In this document: piece by piece, positions 1 through 8,903 of the stretch
Position numbering within the stretch: the first letter of the stretch is position 1
Layout of the letters: each line of letters begins with the position of its first letter
Assembly (NCBI GenBank): GCA_031180725.1
Contig: JAPSLO010000001.1
Span: forward strand, 62,001-126,000
DNA length: 64,000 nt
Source of the DNA: Roseomonas sp.
GTDB taxonomy: Bacteria; Pseudomonadota; Alphaproteobacteria; Acetobacterales; Acetobacteraceae
Direction: 5' to 3'
Notes under the pieces: generated by a model
Told to the model about the DNA's origin: nothing
Seen by the model: only the letters and a program-made list of their open reading frames with translations
The model's database searches: none
Made by a program: the position numbers and the translations under genes

Positions 1-1061
1 GCGATAGGCCCTAAGGCCCGCTCACGGCGCCGCCTGACCGTGCCCTTGGGCGCGATCTGCTGGCGCAGCCGGGCGGCAAGCTCGGTGGCGTCCGCCCGTG
101 TCAGATAGCTGAGCTGCGCTGTCGCCCAGGCTTGCGGATCCACGGCACGAGCGGGCTGTTCCGGGATGGGCGCCTCGAATTCCGCGAAGGAACGGCCGAG
201 TTGCCTTTCCATCCAGGCCACATGCCGGCGTGGCGTCGGCCGGCAGAGATAGGCGTCCAACACCTCGTTCGGCACGGTAAGCCGAGGGCCAGGCAGGGCC
301 CGCAAAAGATCGCCGAGCCGCGCGCTGCGCGCCGTCTTCGGCGCCGCGCCCGGCTTGCGCAGGGCATTCAGCCCGAGCACCAGCGTCGCGGCGGCACGCG
401 ACATGGAGAGGTTTTCCTGGTGCAGCTCCATGCGGTCATAGAGCTCGGGCGGGGCATCACAGAGCGACAGCATCGTCGCGATGCTGCAGCCGCGCAGCAG
501 CGCGCTGCGCGCATAGATGGTGAGCCTGGTCTCGGCCAGGTCCTTCGCTTCCAGATAGGGGCCGAACTTGTCGCGGTAGCGGGGCCAGTCCGGCCCGATC
601 GCATTGTCCAGCCGCCGGCCGCCGCGGATGCGCTGCTGCATGGCGCTGACCATGAAGGAGCGCGGCGGGCGGACGAAGCCGATCACGGTGATCCGCTCCA
701 CCCGCGCCCGGAAGAACTCCAGCATCTGGCGCACATCCTCGGGCGCCAGCCGGCTGAGCGCTTCGCCGGACATCACGGCCTTGGGCTGGCCGCATTCGCG
801 CAGGAAGCGGTCAAGGTGGGCCTGGACCCCTTCGGCCCGGGCCCGCAGGGCGGCGCGGTCCCGCTGGCCGTTCTTGCGATGCCCGGCCAGCTTCTCCGGC
901 GTGCTGGAGAAGGCGCTGTAGAGGATGCCCGAATGGTTGCCCCGCCCCTCGAGATAGGCATAGCCGGCCTCGGCCAGTATGTGGCGGTTCCGGAACAGCG
1001 TTTCCTGGATGGAGGAGGTTCCGGTCTTGTGCATGCCGATATGCAGGTAGAGATGCGTCAT
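1..1061 (-). CDS. Sulfotransferase-like protein, 3' end cut by window edge
   Basis: The minus-strand frame opens with an ATG at 1061 and stays open to base 1, so the gene runs off the window and at least 353 residues are visible. The N-terminus reads MTHLYLHIGMHKTGTSSIQE; the segment HIGMHKTGTSSIQ fits the 5'-phosphosulfate-binding loop of PAPS-dependent sulfotransferases, which move sulfate from PAPS to carbohydrate or other acceptors. A second conserved region (VIGFVRPPRSFMVSAMQQ, about residues 124-141) resembles the 3'-phosphate-binding segment with its Arg and Ser. No signal peptide is seen, so a cytoplasmic enzyme is likely. It is transcribed divergently from argB across 186 bp. The acceptor substrate cannot be told. 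The fold assignment is fairly safe because of the loop; the exact role is open. Confidence 0.75.
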   Translation of the reverse strand, partial: MTHLYLHIGMHKTGTSSIQETLFRNRHILAEAGYAYLEGRGNHSGILYSAFSSTPEKLAGHRKNGQRDRAALRARAEGVQAHLDRFLRECGQPKAVMSGEALSRLAPEDVRQMLEFFRARVERITVIGFVRPPRSFMVSAMQQRIRGGRRLDNAIGPDWPRYRDKFGPYLEAKDLAETRLTIYARSALLRGCSIATMLSLCDAPPELYDRMELHQENLSMSRAAATLVLGLNALRKPGAAPKTARSARLGDLLRALPGPRLTVPNEVLDAYLCRPTPRRHVAWMERQLGRSFAEFEAPIPEQPARAVDPQAWATAQLSYLTRADATELAARLRQQIAPKGTVRRRRERALGPI

Positions 1062-1247
1062 TCGGCCGGTCCGTGATGGGTGGCGAGCCGGCGGTGGCGC
1101 TGCGGACAGCCCGGCCTTGCCTAGGTCTGTCTTCAATAACACCACCGGGGGGCAAACTCCACGCGCGCCGGCAGGCGCCCTCCGTGCCCTTGACCCGCGA
1201 CCCGCCCCCCCCTATCCGCCGGCTGTTCCAGCGGATACGGCAGACCG

Positions 1248-2132
1248 ATGACCGAAGACGCGCTTGACCAGATGGCGATCCTCGCCGGCGCGCTGCCCTT
1301 CCTGAAGCGCTATGACGACCAGATCGTGGTCGTGAAATATGGCGGGCACGCCATGGGCGAGGAAGAGACCGCACTGCGCTTTGGGCGCGACATCGCGCTG
1401 CTGGAGCAGGTGGGGGTGAACCCCGTGGTGGTGCATGGCGGTGGGCCGCAGATCAACGCCATGCTCAAGCGGCTGGATGTGAAATCCACCTTTGTCCAAG
1501 GCTTGCGCGTGACCAACGCAGAAATGCTGGACGTGGTGGAGATGGTCCTGGCTGGCCCGGTCAACAAGCAGGTGGCGGAAGCCATCACCCGCAACGGCGC
1601 CATGGCGGTCGGCATCTCGGGGAAGGATGGCGGGCTGGTGCGCGCCCGCAAGGTCACCCGCCGGATGAAGGACGAGGCGACTGGCGAAATGAGGGAGGTC
1701 GACCTCGGCTTCGTGGGTGAGCCAGAGACGATCAACCCGAAGATCCTGAAGCTGCTGATCGGCGCCGAGATCGTGCCGGTGGTGGCCCCGGTGGGCGTCG
1801 GCGCCGATGGCCAGACCTACAACATCAATGCCGACACCGTGGCCGGCGCGATTGCCGGCGCGCTGGAGGCCGAGCGCCTGCTGATGCTGACCGATGTGCG
1901 CGGCGTGCTGGGCCCGGATGGCGCGCTGATCCCTGAGATGACGGTGGCCGAGGTGCGGCGGGGCATCGCGGAGGGCTGGATCTCCGGCGGCATGATCCCG
2001 AAGGTCGAGACCTGCATCTATGCCGTGGAGCGCGGCGTGAAGGGTGCGGTGATCGTGGATGGCCGCGTGCCGCATGCGGTGCTGCTGGAACTGTTCACCG
2101 ACAAGGGCGCGGGCACGCTCATTCGAGCGTAG
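1248..2132 (+). CDS. argB: Acetylglutamate kinase
   Basis: This 294-residue protein matches the usual length of bacterial N-acetyl-L-glutamate kinases, the second step of arginine synthesis (ATP plus N-acetylglutamate giving N-acetylglutamyl phosphate) in the cytoplasm. Family signatures are visible: [11 protein letters not shown] near residues 28-37 with the ATP-phosphate lysine, [13 protein letters not shown] near 62-74 for substrate binding, the Asn-rich [15 protein letters not shown] segment near 192-206, and the C-terminal [11 protein letters not shown]. It begins with ATG at 1248; no strong ribosome-binding site is seen. It stands alone, divergent from the sulfotransferase-like gene, with no other arg genes nearby, as is common in alphaproteobacteria. 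Confidence 0.96.
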   Translation: MTEDALDQMAILAGALPFLKRYDDQIVVVKYGGHAMGEEETALRFGRDIALLEQVGVNPVVVHGGGPQINAMLKRLDVKSTFVQGLRVTNAEMLDVVEMVLAGPVNKQVAEAITRNGAMAVGISGKDGGLVRARKVTRRMKDEATGEMREVDLGFVGEPETINPKILKLLIGAEIVPVVAPVGVGADGQTYNINADTVAGAIAGALEAERLLMLTDVRGVLGPDGALIPEMTVAEVRRGIAEGWISGGMIPKVETCIYAVERGVKGAVIVDGRVPHAVLLELFTDKGAGTLIRA

Positions 2133-2357
2133 CCTGGATGGTTGGCCCCGAAGGCCCAGTTGCCGGCGCCGCCGGCGGCTTGGCTGCGCGCCGACGCGCT
2201 GTTCCACATGGCCCCTGGATAGCTCTGCGCGCGGGCGCCCTCTGAGCGCCGGATCGAAGCTCCACGGCGCAGCGTCGCTTCCCGCCTGCGTGCCCCCGCT
2301 TGCCTTCGCCGGCCAGAGCGTCTGCAATGCGGCATCTGCAGGTAGGAAGCACAAGAG

Positions 2358-2909
2358 ATGAGAGGAACGCTCGCCGCGGCCGCGCTTCTGGCGGCGCTCG
2401 CCGCCATCGGGGTGGCACAAGCCCAGAAGGGTGGGGCGCCACAGGCGCAGGTACAGTCCCGCTTCCCACCGAAGGAAACCGCCGCGCAGCAGACGCCGCC
2501 CGATTGGCGCGCCGAGCCGCGCTACGGCACCGCGAATCTCCGCGTCGGCTTCGAGCCGGACCCGCATGAGGTGGCGGTGGAGGCTGGCGGCAGTCGCCAG
2601 GCGGATGCGGTCGGCCCCAACTGCGCGGGCTGGATCGACTTCTCCCGCCCCGATCTGGACCTGAACTACAGTCAGGGCGACCAGCAGTACCCGCTCTACA
2701 TCTCCGCCGTCTCGGATGCCGACACGACCATCGTGATCAATGATCCGAACGGCAACTGGCACTGCAATGACGACCTGGACGGGGTCAACCCCGGCGTCGT
2801 CTTCCAGCGTCCGCTCTACGGCAACTACAACATCTGGATCGGCACGCTGGAACGTGGCCCGACGCACCGCGCGACGGTACGGATCTCCGAGGTGCCGCCG
2901 CGGCGATAG
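2358..2909 (+). CDS. Secreted hypothetical protein, PPC-like beta domain
   Basis: The 183-residue product starts with a clear signal peptide (MRGTLAAAALLAALAAIGVAQ, cleavage likely near AQAQ) and is therefore periplasmic or secreted. The mature part has a low-complexity linker, then from about residue 60 a domain containing CAGWIDFSRPDLDLNY, then ADTTIVINDPNGNWHCNDD and YGNYNIWIGTLERG. This pattern, with two cysteines and the Asn/Asp-rich strand turns, resembles the pre-peptidase C-terminal (PPC-type) beta-sandwich found in secreted proteins. No catalytic residues can be pointed to. It is followed at once by a strong hairpin and appears monocistronic. The function is unknown. Confidence 0.75.
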   Translation: MRGTLAAAALLAALAAIGVAQAQKGGAPQAQVQSRFPPKETAAQQTPPDWRAEPRYGTANLRVGFEPDPHEVAVEAGGSRQADAVGPNCAGWIDFSRPDLDLNYSQGDQQYPLYISAVSDADTTIVINDPNGNWHCNDDLDGVNPGVVFQRPLYGNYNIWIGTLERGPTHRATVRISEVPPRR

Positions 2910-2915
2910 CGCATC

Positions 2916-2945
2916 TTCCGGTCAGGCGGAATCGCCTGACCGGAA
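2916..2945. terminator. Strong hairpin after secreted-protein gene
   Basis: A perfect 13-bp inverted repeat (TTCCGGTCAGGCG and its complement) encloses a 4-base loop, seven bases after the stop of the secreted-protein gene. No T-run follows on either strand, so it may act as a factor-dependent terminator or mRNA 3'-end protector. Confidence 0.6.
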
Positions 2946-2989
2946 AGCACGCCGGACGATCAGCCCGTTTACTTCGGGCCGGCCAGACG

Positions 2990-3166
2990 ATGAAAGTGGT
3001 GTCGCACGAGATGGGCTTCGTCGCCTCCGTCTCGGAGCGCGTGCTGTTTGGCAAGCTGCTGGTGGATGGCGGCACACGGGAGGTTTTCCAGAACGCCCGG
3101 GAGCCGCGGCTGCGCCGGTTCCTCCCCACTTGTCTGCAGCGGGTGACCTGGGCGCCGGAAGGGTAG
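2990..3166 (+). pseudogene. Remnant of amino-acid ABC transporter ATPase (C-terminal end)
   Basis: A 58-codon open frame reads MKVVSHEMGFVASVSERVLF, then a segment with LLVDGGTREVFQNAREPR and a final RRFL. This lines up with the H-loop and C-terminal end of GlnQ/HisP-type polar amino acid ABC ATPases, whose consensus is roughly VVVTHEMGFA followed by VVFMDGG, EEVF and a terminal RTRAFL. Walker A, the signature motif and Walker B are all absent, and the secreted-protein gene ends only 80 bp upstream, so at most the last quarter of the ATPase remains. The frame is intact but the switch-histidine context alone cannot hydrolyse ATP. The 3' tail diverges from the family. This is best read as a deletion relic; chance resemblance is less likely. 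Confidence 0.6.
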
Positions 3167-3175
3167 GGCGCGCTC

Positions 3176-4111
3176 TTACATTTCCAGCCTGACCCGCCCC
3201 TTCCCGCGCGACACGCAGCTTGCCATGCGCGTGCGTCGCGCCTCCGGGCTCAGGCACACATCGCGGTGGATCGGCTCGCCGCCCGCCACCTCCACCAGGC
3301 AGCTTCCGCAGGCGCCGTATTCGCAGCCCACATCCACCGGGTGCCCGGCGTCTCGCAGGACTTCCAGCAGGGATCTGTCGGCGGGCACGGGCAGCACCTC
3401 GCCGGTCGAAGCGATTTCCACCTCGAAGGCCTCGCCCTGATGCGCCTCCTCGCGGCGCAGGCCGGAGAAGTGTTCCAGATGCGCCGTGCCGTCCGGCCAA
3501 TGCGTGGTGGCTGCGCTGAAGCCCTCCAGCATGCGCGCCGGCCCGCAGGCATAGGCGTGGGTGCCGGGCCTGGCACCAGCCAGCAGCGCAGCGAGATCCA
3601 GCCGCCGCCCATCTGTCCAAGGCACCAGCCGGGGACCGAGGCGCGCTTCCAGCTCCGGCAGGAAGGCGGCTTCGGCGCGGCTGCGGGCGCAGTAGTGCAG
3701 CACGAAATCGGCGCCGCCACGTTCCAGCTCCGGCAGCATGGCGAGGAAGGGCGTGATGCCGATGCCGCCCGCGATCAGCACGTGCCGCGCCGCGCCTTCG
3801 GCCAGCGCGAAGTTCTGCTGCGGGAAGCTGGCCAGCAGCCGCGTGCCGGGCCGGGCTTCCGCATGGAGCCAGGCGCTGCCGCCATTGCCCTCCGGCTCGT
3901 GCAGCACGGCGATGTCCCATGTCTCCGGCGCCGCCGGGTCGGAGGCCAGCGAGTAGAGCCGCCTCTTGCCGTCCGGCAGCACCAGGATGGTGTGCGCTCC
4001 GCCGCGGAAGGCAGGAAAGGCGGCACGCTTCGTGGGGCGCAGCGTCAGGTGCAGCACGCGCGGCGTCGCATGCCGCGCGGCCACCACCTCCACTGGCATC
4101 AGCAGTTTCAT
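3176..4111 (-). CDS. VanB/PDR-type flavin-ferredoxin reductase
   Basis: This is a reductase of the phthalate dioxygenase reductase/VanB type. The order is an FMN/FAD-binding barrel (RRLYSLASDP, about residues 50-60), an NAD-binding domain (HVLIAGGIGITPFLAML, about 107-123) and a C-terminal plant-type 2Fe-2S ferredoxin with CEYGACGSC and a downstream Cys. Such proteins pass electrons from NAD(P)H to a partner oxygenase or demethylase. A GTG at 4141 would lengthen it by ten residues, but the ATG at 4111 lies just past the stop of the upstream MOSC gene and gives a typical N-terminus (MKLLMPVEVVAARHATPRVL), so it is preferred. No oxygenase component is nearby; the partner may be the MOSC protein or lie elsewhere. 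Confidence 0.85.
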   Translation of the reverse strand: MKLLMPVEVVAARHATPRVLHLTLRPTKRAAFPAFRGGAHTILVLPDGKRRLYSLASDPAAPETWDIAVLHEPEGNGGSAWLHAEARPGTRLLASFPQQNFALAEGAARHVLIAGGIGITPFLAMLPELERGGADFVLHYCARSRAEAAFLPELEARLGPRLVPWTDGRRLDLAALLAGARPGTHAYACGPARMLEGFSAATTHWPDGTAHLEHFSGLRREEAHQGEAFEVEIASTGEVLPVPADRSLLEVLRDAGHPVDVGCEYGACGSCLVEVAGGEPIHRDVCLSPEARRTRMASCVSRGKGRVRLEM

Positions 4112-4118
4112 GCGTGGC

Positions 4119-4598
4119 TCAGACGGGCTCAATACGGTCACCGGGGCGGATCACGCCGCCCTGGATGATGCGGCAGTTCAGGCCGGAGCGGTTGAGCAGC
4201 GGGTTGAACAGCGGCCGGCCCAGCAGCTCATCGAGATATTTGCAGGGCACGTTCAGCCTTCCGCCGAACAGCACCACCTCGCCCACGCGGAAGTGGCGGC
4301 CGACCAGGTGGTTCAGCGGCACGCCCTCCGTCGTCAGGTTGCGGCGGCTTTCATTCGGCTCCAGCGTCAACCCGTGGTCGCGCTGCAGGGCTTCCAGCGT
4401 CTCCATCTCGATGAGCGTGCATTGCCGGTCCGCATGCGGCTTGTAGCTGTAGGTGCCGCGGCCGGTGGCATAGCGGTCGCCCTCGATGCCCACGCCCTCG
4501 ATCATGCGGGCAGCCTGCAATTCCTCCATCTCCACCGAGGCCTGCTCGGCGATGTGGATGGCGATGAGGCGCCCGCCCCAGGGATAGCTGCCGGCCAT
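4119..4598 (-). CDS. MOSC domain protein
   Basis: The 159-residue protein is essentially a single MOSC domain (molybdenum cofactor sulfurase C-terminal fold), with family features GIEGDRYATGRGTYS near residues 35-50, the central RRNLTTEGVPLNHLVGRHF near 84-102 and a lone cysteine in LNVPCKYLDELLG. MOSC domains bind or handle molybdenum cofactor, often in detoxifying reductases of N-hydroxylated compounds (the YcbX and YiiM group), where a 2Fe-2S reductase supplies electrons. The reductase gene follows after only 7 bp, so the two likely form one electron-transfer unit; this pairing is inference. Upstream lies the Bug receptor gene at 23 bp, suggesting one transcript. Confidence 0.85.
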   Translation of the reverse strand: MAGSYPWGGRLIAIHIAEQASVEMEELQAARMIEGVGIEGDRYATGRGTYSYKPHADRQCTLIEMETLEALQRDHGLTLEPNESRRNLTTEGVPLNHLVGRHFRVGEVVLFGGRLNVPCKYLDELLGRPLFNPLLNRSGLNCRIIQGGVIRPGDRIEPV

Positions 4599-4621
4599 GC
4601 GGCGTCTTCCTTCCGTTGATT

Positions 4622-5596
4622 CTAGCTTGCGGTGACGCCGGCCAGCAGCGGCCGCCAGCGTGCGATCTCGCGCTCCACCACCGCACGGAAGGCCGCGCCG
4701 TCGCCGGCCAGAGGCACCGTGCCCTGCTGCTGCAGGCGCTGCACCGTCTCCGGCGCGCGCAGCGCGGCGATGAAGGCATCCGCCAGCCGCGCCACCACCG
4801 GCGCCGGCGTGTCGCGCGGCGCGACGATGCCGGAAACCGAGCCATTCTCGAAGCTCGGTATTCCCAACTCCGCGGCGCTCGGCACCTCCGGCAGCAGGAC
4901 GATGCGCTCAGGCGCGGCGGCCACATGCGCGCGCAGCGTGCCGGCGCGCACATGCTCCATGACGATCGGCGTTGCCTCGGCAGTCAGGTCCACCTGCCCG
5001 GCCAGCACGGACTGCACGCTGGCGGCGCCGCTGCGGAAATGCACCTCCAGCAGCTTGCTGCCGGTGATCTGCTGGAACAGAAGCTGCGTCAGATGCGGCG
5101 AGCTGCCGGCGCCCGCGGTGCCGAAGGTCAGCGCCTCCGGCTGCGCCTTGGCCGCGGCGGTCAGCGCCTTCAGGTCGGGCGCCGTCACTTTCGGGCCGGA
5201 GACCAGGATGTGTGGCGTGCTCGCCACCGAGGCGACGAAGGCGAAGTCGCGCATCGCGTCATAGGGCATGCGCGCATAGATCGCCGGATTCACCGAGAAC
5301 ATCGCCAGCGAGGCCATCAGCACGACACTGCCATCGGCCGGGGCGCGGGAGACATATTCGCCCGCCAGGTTGCCATTCGCGCCCGGCCGGTTTTCCACCA
5401 CGATCGTCTGGCCGAGCGCCACTGCCGCCCGCTCCGCCACCACGCGGGACACCAGGTCGGTGATGCCGCCGGGCCCGAAAGGCACCACCAGCCGCACCGT
5501 CCGCGCATCCTGTGCCCGGGCCAGCGCCGGCAAGGCCAGCATCGCGCCCGCGCCCAGCAGCGCCCGACGCCCCACACCTCCATCCGGCTTCCGCAT
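4622..5596 (-). CDS. Bug-family tripartite tricarboxylate receptor protein
   Basis: This is a periplasmic solute-binding protein of the Bug (TctC) family, which captures carboxylates or other small acids. It has a twin-arginine-like signal (GRRALLGAGAMLALPALARAQ), then the family hallmarks VRLVVPFGPGGITDLVSRVV, IVVENRPGANGNLAGEYV and FGTAGAGSSPHLTQLL. Length (324 residues) is normal. The ATG at 5596 is chosen because AAAGGGA sits nine bases upstream; an ATG three codons earlier and an N-extension to 5713 lack a spaced ribosome-binding site. No TctA/TctB membrane genes are present, as usual for orphan Bug genes. It is divergent from the XRE-cupin regulator and shares its operator region. Confidence 0.88.
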   Translation of the reverse strand: MRKPDGGVGRRALLGAGAMLALPALARAQDARTVRLVVPFGPGGITDLVSRVVAERAAVALGQTIVVENRPGANGNLAGEYVSRAPADGSVVLMASLAMFSVNPAIYARMPYDAMRDFAFVASVASTPHILVSGPKVTAPDLKALTAAAKAQPEALTFGTAGAGSSPHLTQLLFQQITGSKLLEVHFRSGAASVQSVLAGQVDLTAEATPIVMEHVRAGTLRAHVAAAPERIVLLPEVPSAAELGIPSFENGSVSGIVAPRDTPAPVVARLADAFIAALRAPETVQRLQQQGTVPLAGDGAAFRAVVEREIARWRPLLAGVTAS

Positions 5597-5667
5597 CGCG
5601 GTCATTCCCTTTCCCAGCCGGCGCCCACCCCATGGACCCCGTCGCGCCACCTGAGTAGCCTCGCGGA

Positions 5668-5702
5668 GTTTCCTATATGGAAACAGTATCCTGAGAGGAA
5701 AC
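5668..5702. promoter_or_regulatory. Tandem palindromic operator between Bug and XRE-cupin genes
   Basis: Two 17-bp inverted repeats stand 18 bp apart, centre to centre. The first (5668-5684) is perfect, GTTTCC-TATAT-GGAAAC. The second (5686-5702) is GTATCC-TGAGA-GGAAAC, one mismatch between arms, and it contains the GAGAGGAAA ribosome-binding site of the regulator gene. Spacing near two helical turns suits cooperative binding by the adjacent HTH protein, implying autoregulation and control of the divergent receptor gene. The binding itself is inferred. Confidence 0.65.
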
Positions 5703-5703
5703 C

Positions 5704-6285
5704 TTGTCGTCAAGCGAGATCATCGAGGAGACCGGAATTCCCGCCGAGGAGGCGCGGCTGGGGGCGGCGATCCGCGAACGGCGCCAGGCGGCCGGGCTGA
5801 GCCTGGCGGCGCTGGCCGCGGCCACCGGGCTGACCAAGGGCTATCTGTCCAAGGTGGAGCGCGGGGCAGGGCAGCCCTCGATCGGCACCGTCTTCCGCAT
5901 CGCCGAGGCGCTGGGTCTTACCGCCGGCGCGCTGCTGGCCGGCAGCCTGCCTAGCAGCGGCGGCACCGAGGTGGTGCGCGCCGCGACCGCTGCGGTGCCG
6001 CGCGGCGAGGAGCTGTTCCTGCGCCCGCTCTTCGCCGGGGCCGGATCGCGGCTGATCGCCATGGAGCTGTGGCCACCGATTGAAGGACGGCCCGCCTCCG
6101 CCAGCTCGACCCATGCGGGTGAGGAGATGCTGCACGTCCTGGCCGGCACCGTCGAATTGGCCTTCGAGGACGAGACACTGGTGCTGCACGCCGGCGACAG
6201 CGCCCGCTTCGACGCCCGCCGGCCCCACCGCACACGCTCGCTCGGCCCCAGCCGCGCCCGCGCGCTGCTGGTGCTGGCGGTCTGA
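5704..6285 (+). CDS. XRE-family transcriptional regulator with cupin domain
   Basis: The 193-residue protein joins an N-terminal XRE helix-turn-helix (IRERRQAAGLSLAALAAATG, then LTKGYLSKVERGAGQPSIGT, about residues 17-56) to a C-terminal cupin barrel (HAGEEMLHVLAGTVELAFED and HAGDSARFDARRPHRTRS, about 133-180). Regulators of this build sense small effectors and control neighbouring metabolic genes. It starts with TTG at 5704, supported by GAGAGGAAA six bases upstream. The tandem palindromes overlap this site. The neighbouring divergent Bug receptor, MOSC and reductase genes are its likely targets. The effector is unknown. Confidence 0.88.
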   Translation: MSSSEIIEETGIPAEEARLGAAIRERRQAAGLSLAALAAATGLTKGYLSKVERGAGQPSIGTVFRIAEALGLTAGALLAGSLPSSGGTEVVRAATAAVPRGEELFLRPLFAGAGSRLIAMELWPPIEGRPASASSTHAGEEMLHVLAGTVELAFEDETLVLHAGDSARFDARRPHRTRSLGPSRARALLVLAV

Positions 6286-6289
6286 GAGG

Positions 6290-6520
6290 GCTCCGCGGTT
6301 TTCGCGGGGGGCTCCGCCCCCCTGCACCCCCCGCCAGGAGGCAGTGGCCTCTTGGACTTCATGAGTTTGGGGTGAAGAGGAAGGGGCGCGGCGCGCCGGA
6401 GCCGCTGGCGTTCCGGTGACGCCCCCTTCCTCTCCGCCCCAACTGATGGCGGGGTTCGGGGGCGGCCACCGCCCCCGGCGGGGGTGCGGGGGCGGAGCCC
6501 CCGCGCGAACCCGCCGAAGC
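6290..6520. repeat. Mosaic intergenic repeat, copy A
   Basis: The gap between two convergent gene ends (XRE-cupin and malate synthase) holds G+C-rich hairpins (GGGGGGCTCCGCCCCCC near 6306-6322; GCGGGGGCGGAGCCCCCGC near 6486-6504) and modules found elsewhere in this window. Module 1 at 6334-6374 recurs inverted at 39389-39425. Module 2a at 6413-6440 (CCGGTGACGCCCCCTTCC) recurs at 39361-39388. Module 2b at 6441-6515 (CCCCAACTGATGGCGGGG) recurs inverted at 26783-26872. It probably serves as a bidirectional terminator. Confidence 0.75.
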
Positions 6521-6524
6521 CCCT

Positions 6525-8678
6525 TCAGTGCGCCTTCGCCTCGCGCCGGCGGCGGTGGAGGATGAATTCGGTGTAGCCGTTCGGCTGTGTCGTGCCTTCG
6601 AAGACCAGGTCGCAGGCGGCCTTGAAGGCGGGGCCGTCGAAGTTGGGGGCCATGGGCGTATAGGCGGGGTCGCCGGCGTTCTGCTTGTCCACCACGGTGG
6701 CCATGCGCCGCAGGGTCTCCATCACCTGGTCCCGGCTGACGATGCCGTGGCGCAGCCAGTTGGCGATGTGCTGGGCGGAGATGCGCAGCGTGGCGCGGTC
6801 TTCCATCAGGCCGACATTGTTGATGTCCGGCACCTTGGAGCAGCCGACGCCCTGGTCCACCCAGCGCACGACGTAGCCGAGGATGCCCTGGGCGTTGTTG
6901 TCCAGCTCCGCCTGCACATCGGCGGGCGCCCAGTTGGTGTTCTCGGCCAGCGGCACGGTGAGGATGTCGTCCAGCCTGGCGCGGCGGCCGCCGGCGGCGA
7001 TCTCCGCCTGGCGTGCGGCGACATCCACCTGGTGGTAGTGCAGTGCGTGCAGCGTGGCGGCGGTGGGGGAGGGAACCCAGGCGGTGTTCGCGCCGGCCTT
7101 CGGGTGGCCGACCTTCTGTTCCAGCATCGCGGCCATCATGTCGGGCATCGCCCACATGCCCTTGCCGATCTGCGCGCGGCCGCGCAGGCCGCAGGCCAGG
7201 CCGACATCCACGTTCCAGTCCTCGTACGCCTTGATCCAGGCCAGGTTGCGCATGTCGTTCTTGCGCACCACCGCGCCGGCTTCCATCGCCGTGTGGATCT
7301 CGTCGCCGGTGCGGTCGAGGAAGCCGGTGTTGATGAACACCACGCGGTCCTTCGCGGCCTTGATGCAGGCCTTGAGGTTCACGGTGGTGCGCCGCTCCTC
7401 GTCCATGATGCCCATTTTGAGCGTCGCGCGCGGCAGGCCCAGCGCGTCCTCCACCTTCGCAAACAGCGCGTCGGCGGCGGCCACTTCCTCCGGCCCGTGC
7501 ATCTTGGGCTTCACGATGTAGACGCTGCCGGCGCGGCTGTTCAGGCGCTTGCCGCGGATGTCGTGCAGGGCGATGGCCACCGTGACCATCGCGTCCAACA
7601 CCGTCTCCGGGATCTCGGCGCCGTCCAGGGTGACGGCATCCGTCATCATGTGGTGGCCGACATTTCGTACCAGCATCACGCTGCGCCCGTGCAGCGTCAT
7701 GGCGCCGCCGGCCGGCATCTTGTAGATGCGGTCGGGGTTCAGGCGGCGGGTGATGAGTTTGCCGCCCTTCTCCAGCTCGGCGGTCAGGTCGCCTCTCATC
7801 AGGCCGAGCCAGTTCCGGTACACCAGCACCTTGTCCGCCGCGTCCACGGCGGCGACGGAATCCTCGCAATCCATGATCGTGGTGACGGCGGCTTCCATCA
7901 CCACGTCGCTGATCCCGGCCGGGTCGTCCTTGCCGATCGCGCTGGTGCGGTCGATGCGGATCTCCAGGTGCAGGCCGTGGTTCACCAGCAGGATGGCGGA
8001 GGGTGCCCAGGCATCGCCCTGGTAGCCGACGCACTGGCCGGGCCGGGCGAGGCCGACCTTGCGGCCATCCCGCAGTGTCGCCGCCAGCGCGCCCGTCTCG
8101 ATCGCGTAGCCGGTCGTCTCGGCGTGGGAGGCACCGCCAGCCAGCGGCGCGGCCTGGTCCAGCACCTTGCGGGCGAAGGCGATCACCTTCGCGCCGCGCT
8201 TCGGGTTGTAGCCCCGGCCGCGTTCGGCGCCGTCATCCTCCGGGATGGCGTCGGTGCCATAGAGCGCGTCATAGAGGCTGCCCCAGCGGGCATTGGCGGC
8301 ATTCAGCGCGTAGCGGGCGTTGGAGACGGGGACCACGAGCTGCGGGCCGGCGATCTGCGCGATCTCCGGGTCCACGCCGCTGGTGCCGATGTGGAAGTCC
8401 TCGGGCTCCGGCAGCAGGTAGCCGATCTCGGTCAGGAAGGCCTTGTAGGCGGCCAGGTCCACCGGCCGCGCCGGGTTGGCACGGTGCCACTCGTCCAGCT
8501 TCGCCTGCAGATCGTCCCGCTTCTTCAGCAGGGCGGCGTTGCGTGGCGCCCAGTCGCGCAGGATGGCTTCCAGCGAGGACCAGAATCGTGCCGGCTCGAC
8601 GCCGGTGCCGGGCAGGGCCTCGGTCTCAATGAAGTCATGCAAGCCGGCGGCGACGCCGAGGCCGCCGATTCGGACCAT
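6525..8678 (-). CDS. glcB: Malate synthase G
   Basis: Malate synthase G condenses glyoxylate with acetyl-CoA to give malate in the cytoplasm. The 717-residue product begins [20 protein letters not shown] and has the length typical of the G isoform. Recognisable segments are [17 protein letters not shown] (acid metal-binding region), [36 protein letters not shown] and [20 protein letters not shown]. The same frame runs open upstream to 9773, but homology starts at 8678, where an ATG is preceded by AGGTGG. A GntR-type regulator is divergently transcribed across 264 bp with a palindrome, suggesting glyoxylate- or glycolate-dependent control. The aminotransferase and 2-hydroxyacid dehydrogenase at 21-26 kb are possible metabolic partners. 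Confidence 0.95.
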   Translation of the reverse strand: MVRIGGLGVAAGLHDFIETEALPGTGVEPARFWSSLEAILRDWAPRNAALLKKRDDLQAKLDEWHRANPARPVDLAAYKAFLTEIGYLLPEPEDFHIGTSGVDPEIAQIAGPQLVVPVSNARYALNAANARWGSLYDALYGTDAIPEDDGAERGRGYNPKRGAKVIAFARKVLDQAAPLAGGASHAETTGYAIETGALAATLRDGRKVGLARPGQCVGYQGDAWAPSAILLVNHGLHLEIRIDRTSAIGKDDPAGISDVVMEAAVTTIMDCEDSVAAVDAADKVLVYRNWLGLMRGDLTAELEKGGKLITRRLNPDRIYKMPAGGAMTLHGRSVMLVRNVGHHMMTDAVTLDGAEIPETVLDAMVTVAIALHDIRGKRLNSRAGSVYIVKPKMHGPEEVAAADALFAKVEDALGLPRATLKMGIMDEERRTTVNLKACIKAAKDRVVFINTGFLDRTGDEIHTAMEAGAVVRKNDMRNLAWIKAYEDWNVDVGLACGLRGRAQIGKGMWAMPDMMAAMLEQKVGHPKAGANTAWVPSPTAATLHALHYHQVDVAARQAEIAAGGRRARLDDILTVPLAENTNWAPADVQAELDNNAQGILGYVVRWVDQGVGCSKVPDINNVGLMEDRATLRISAQHIANWLRHGIVSRDQVMETLRRMATVVDKQNAGDPAYTPMAPNFDGPAFKAACDLVFEGTTQPNGYTEFILHRRRREAKAH

Positions 8679-8903
8679 TGCTGCCACCTGCTTCTCTCCC
8701 GTTGCTAAACAAGGCCGGCAGGCATCGCCCGCGACCGGCCGTGGCGGCCGGGTTTGCGAGCATTCAGGGCGGGAGGCAAGGGGGCCGGCCGCACACCGAA
8801 GGGGCTCGCGGCGGTATGTTCCGGCGGCCGTTGTGGCATTCGTGCAACGCCGTGGTCTTCTTGCTGCGACCGTTTCACATGAGTCTTCTTGAACGTCTCG
8901 GTC

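Noticed and set aside
132-1076. 314-residue plus-strand frame at the left edge
   Set aside because: It is antisense to the sulfotransferase-like gene, whose minus frame carries the PAPS loop.
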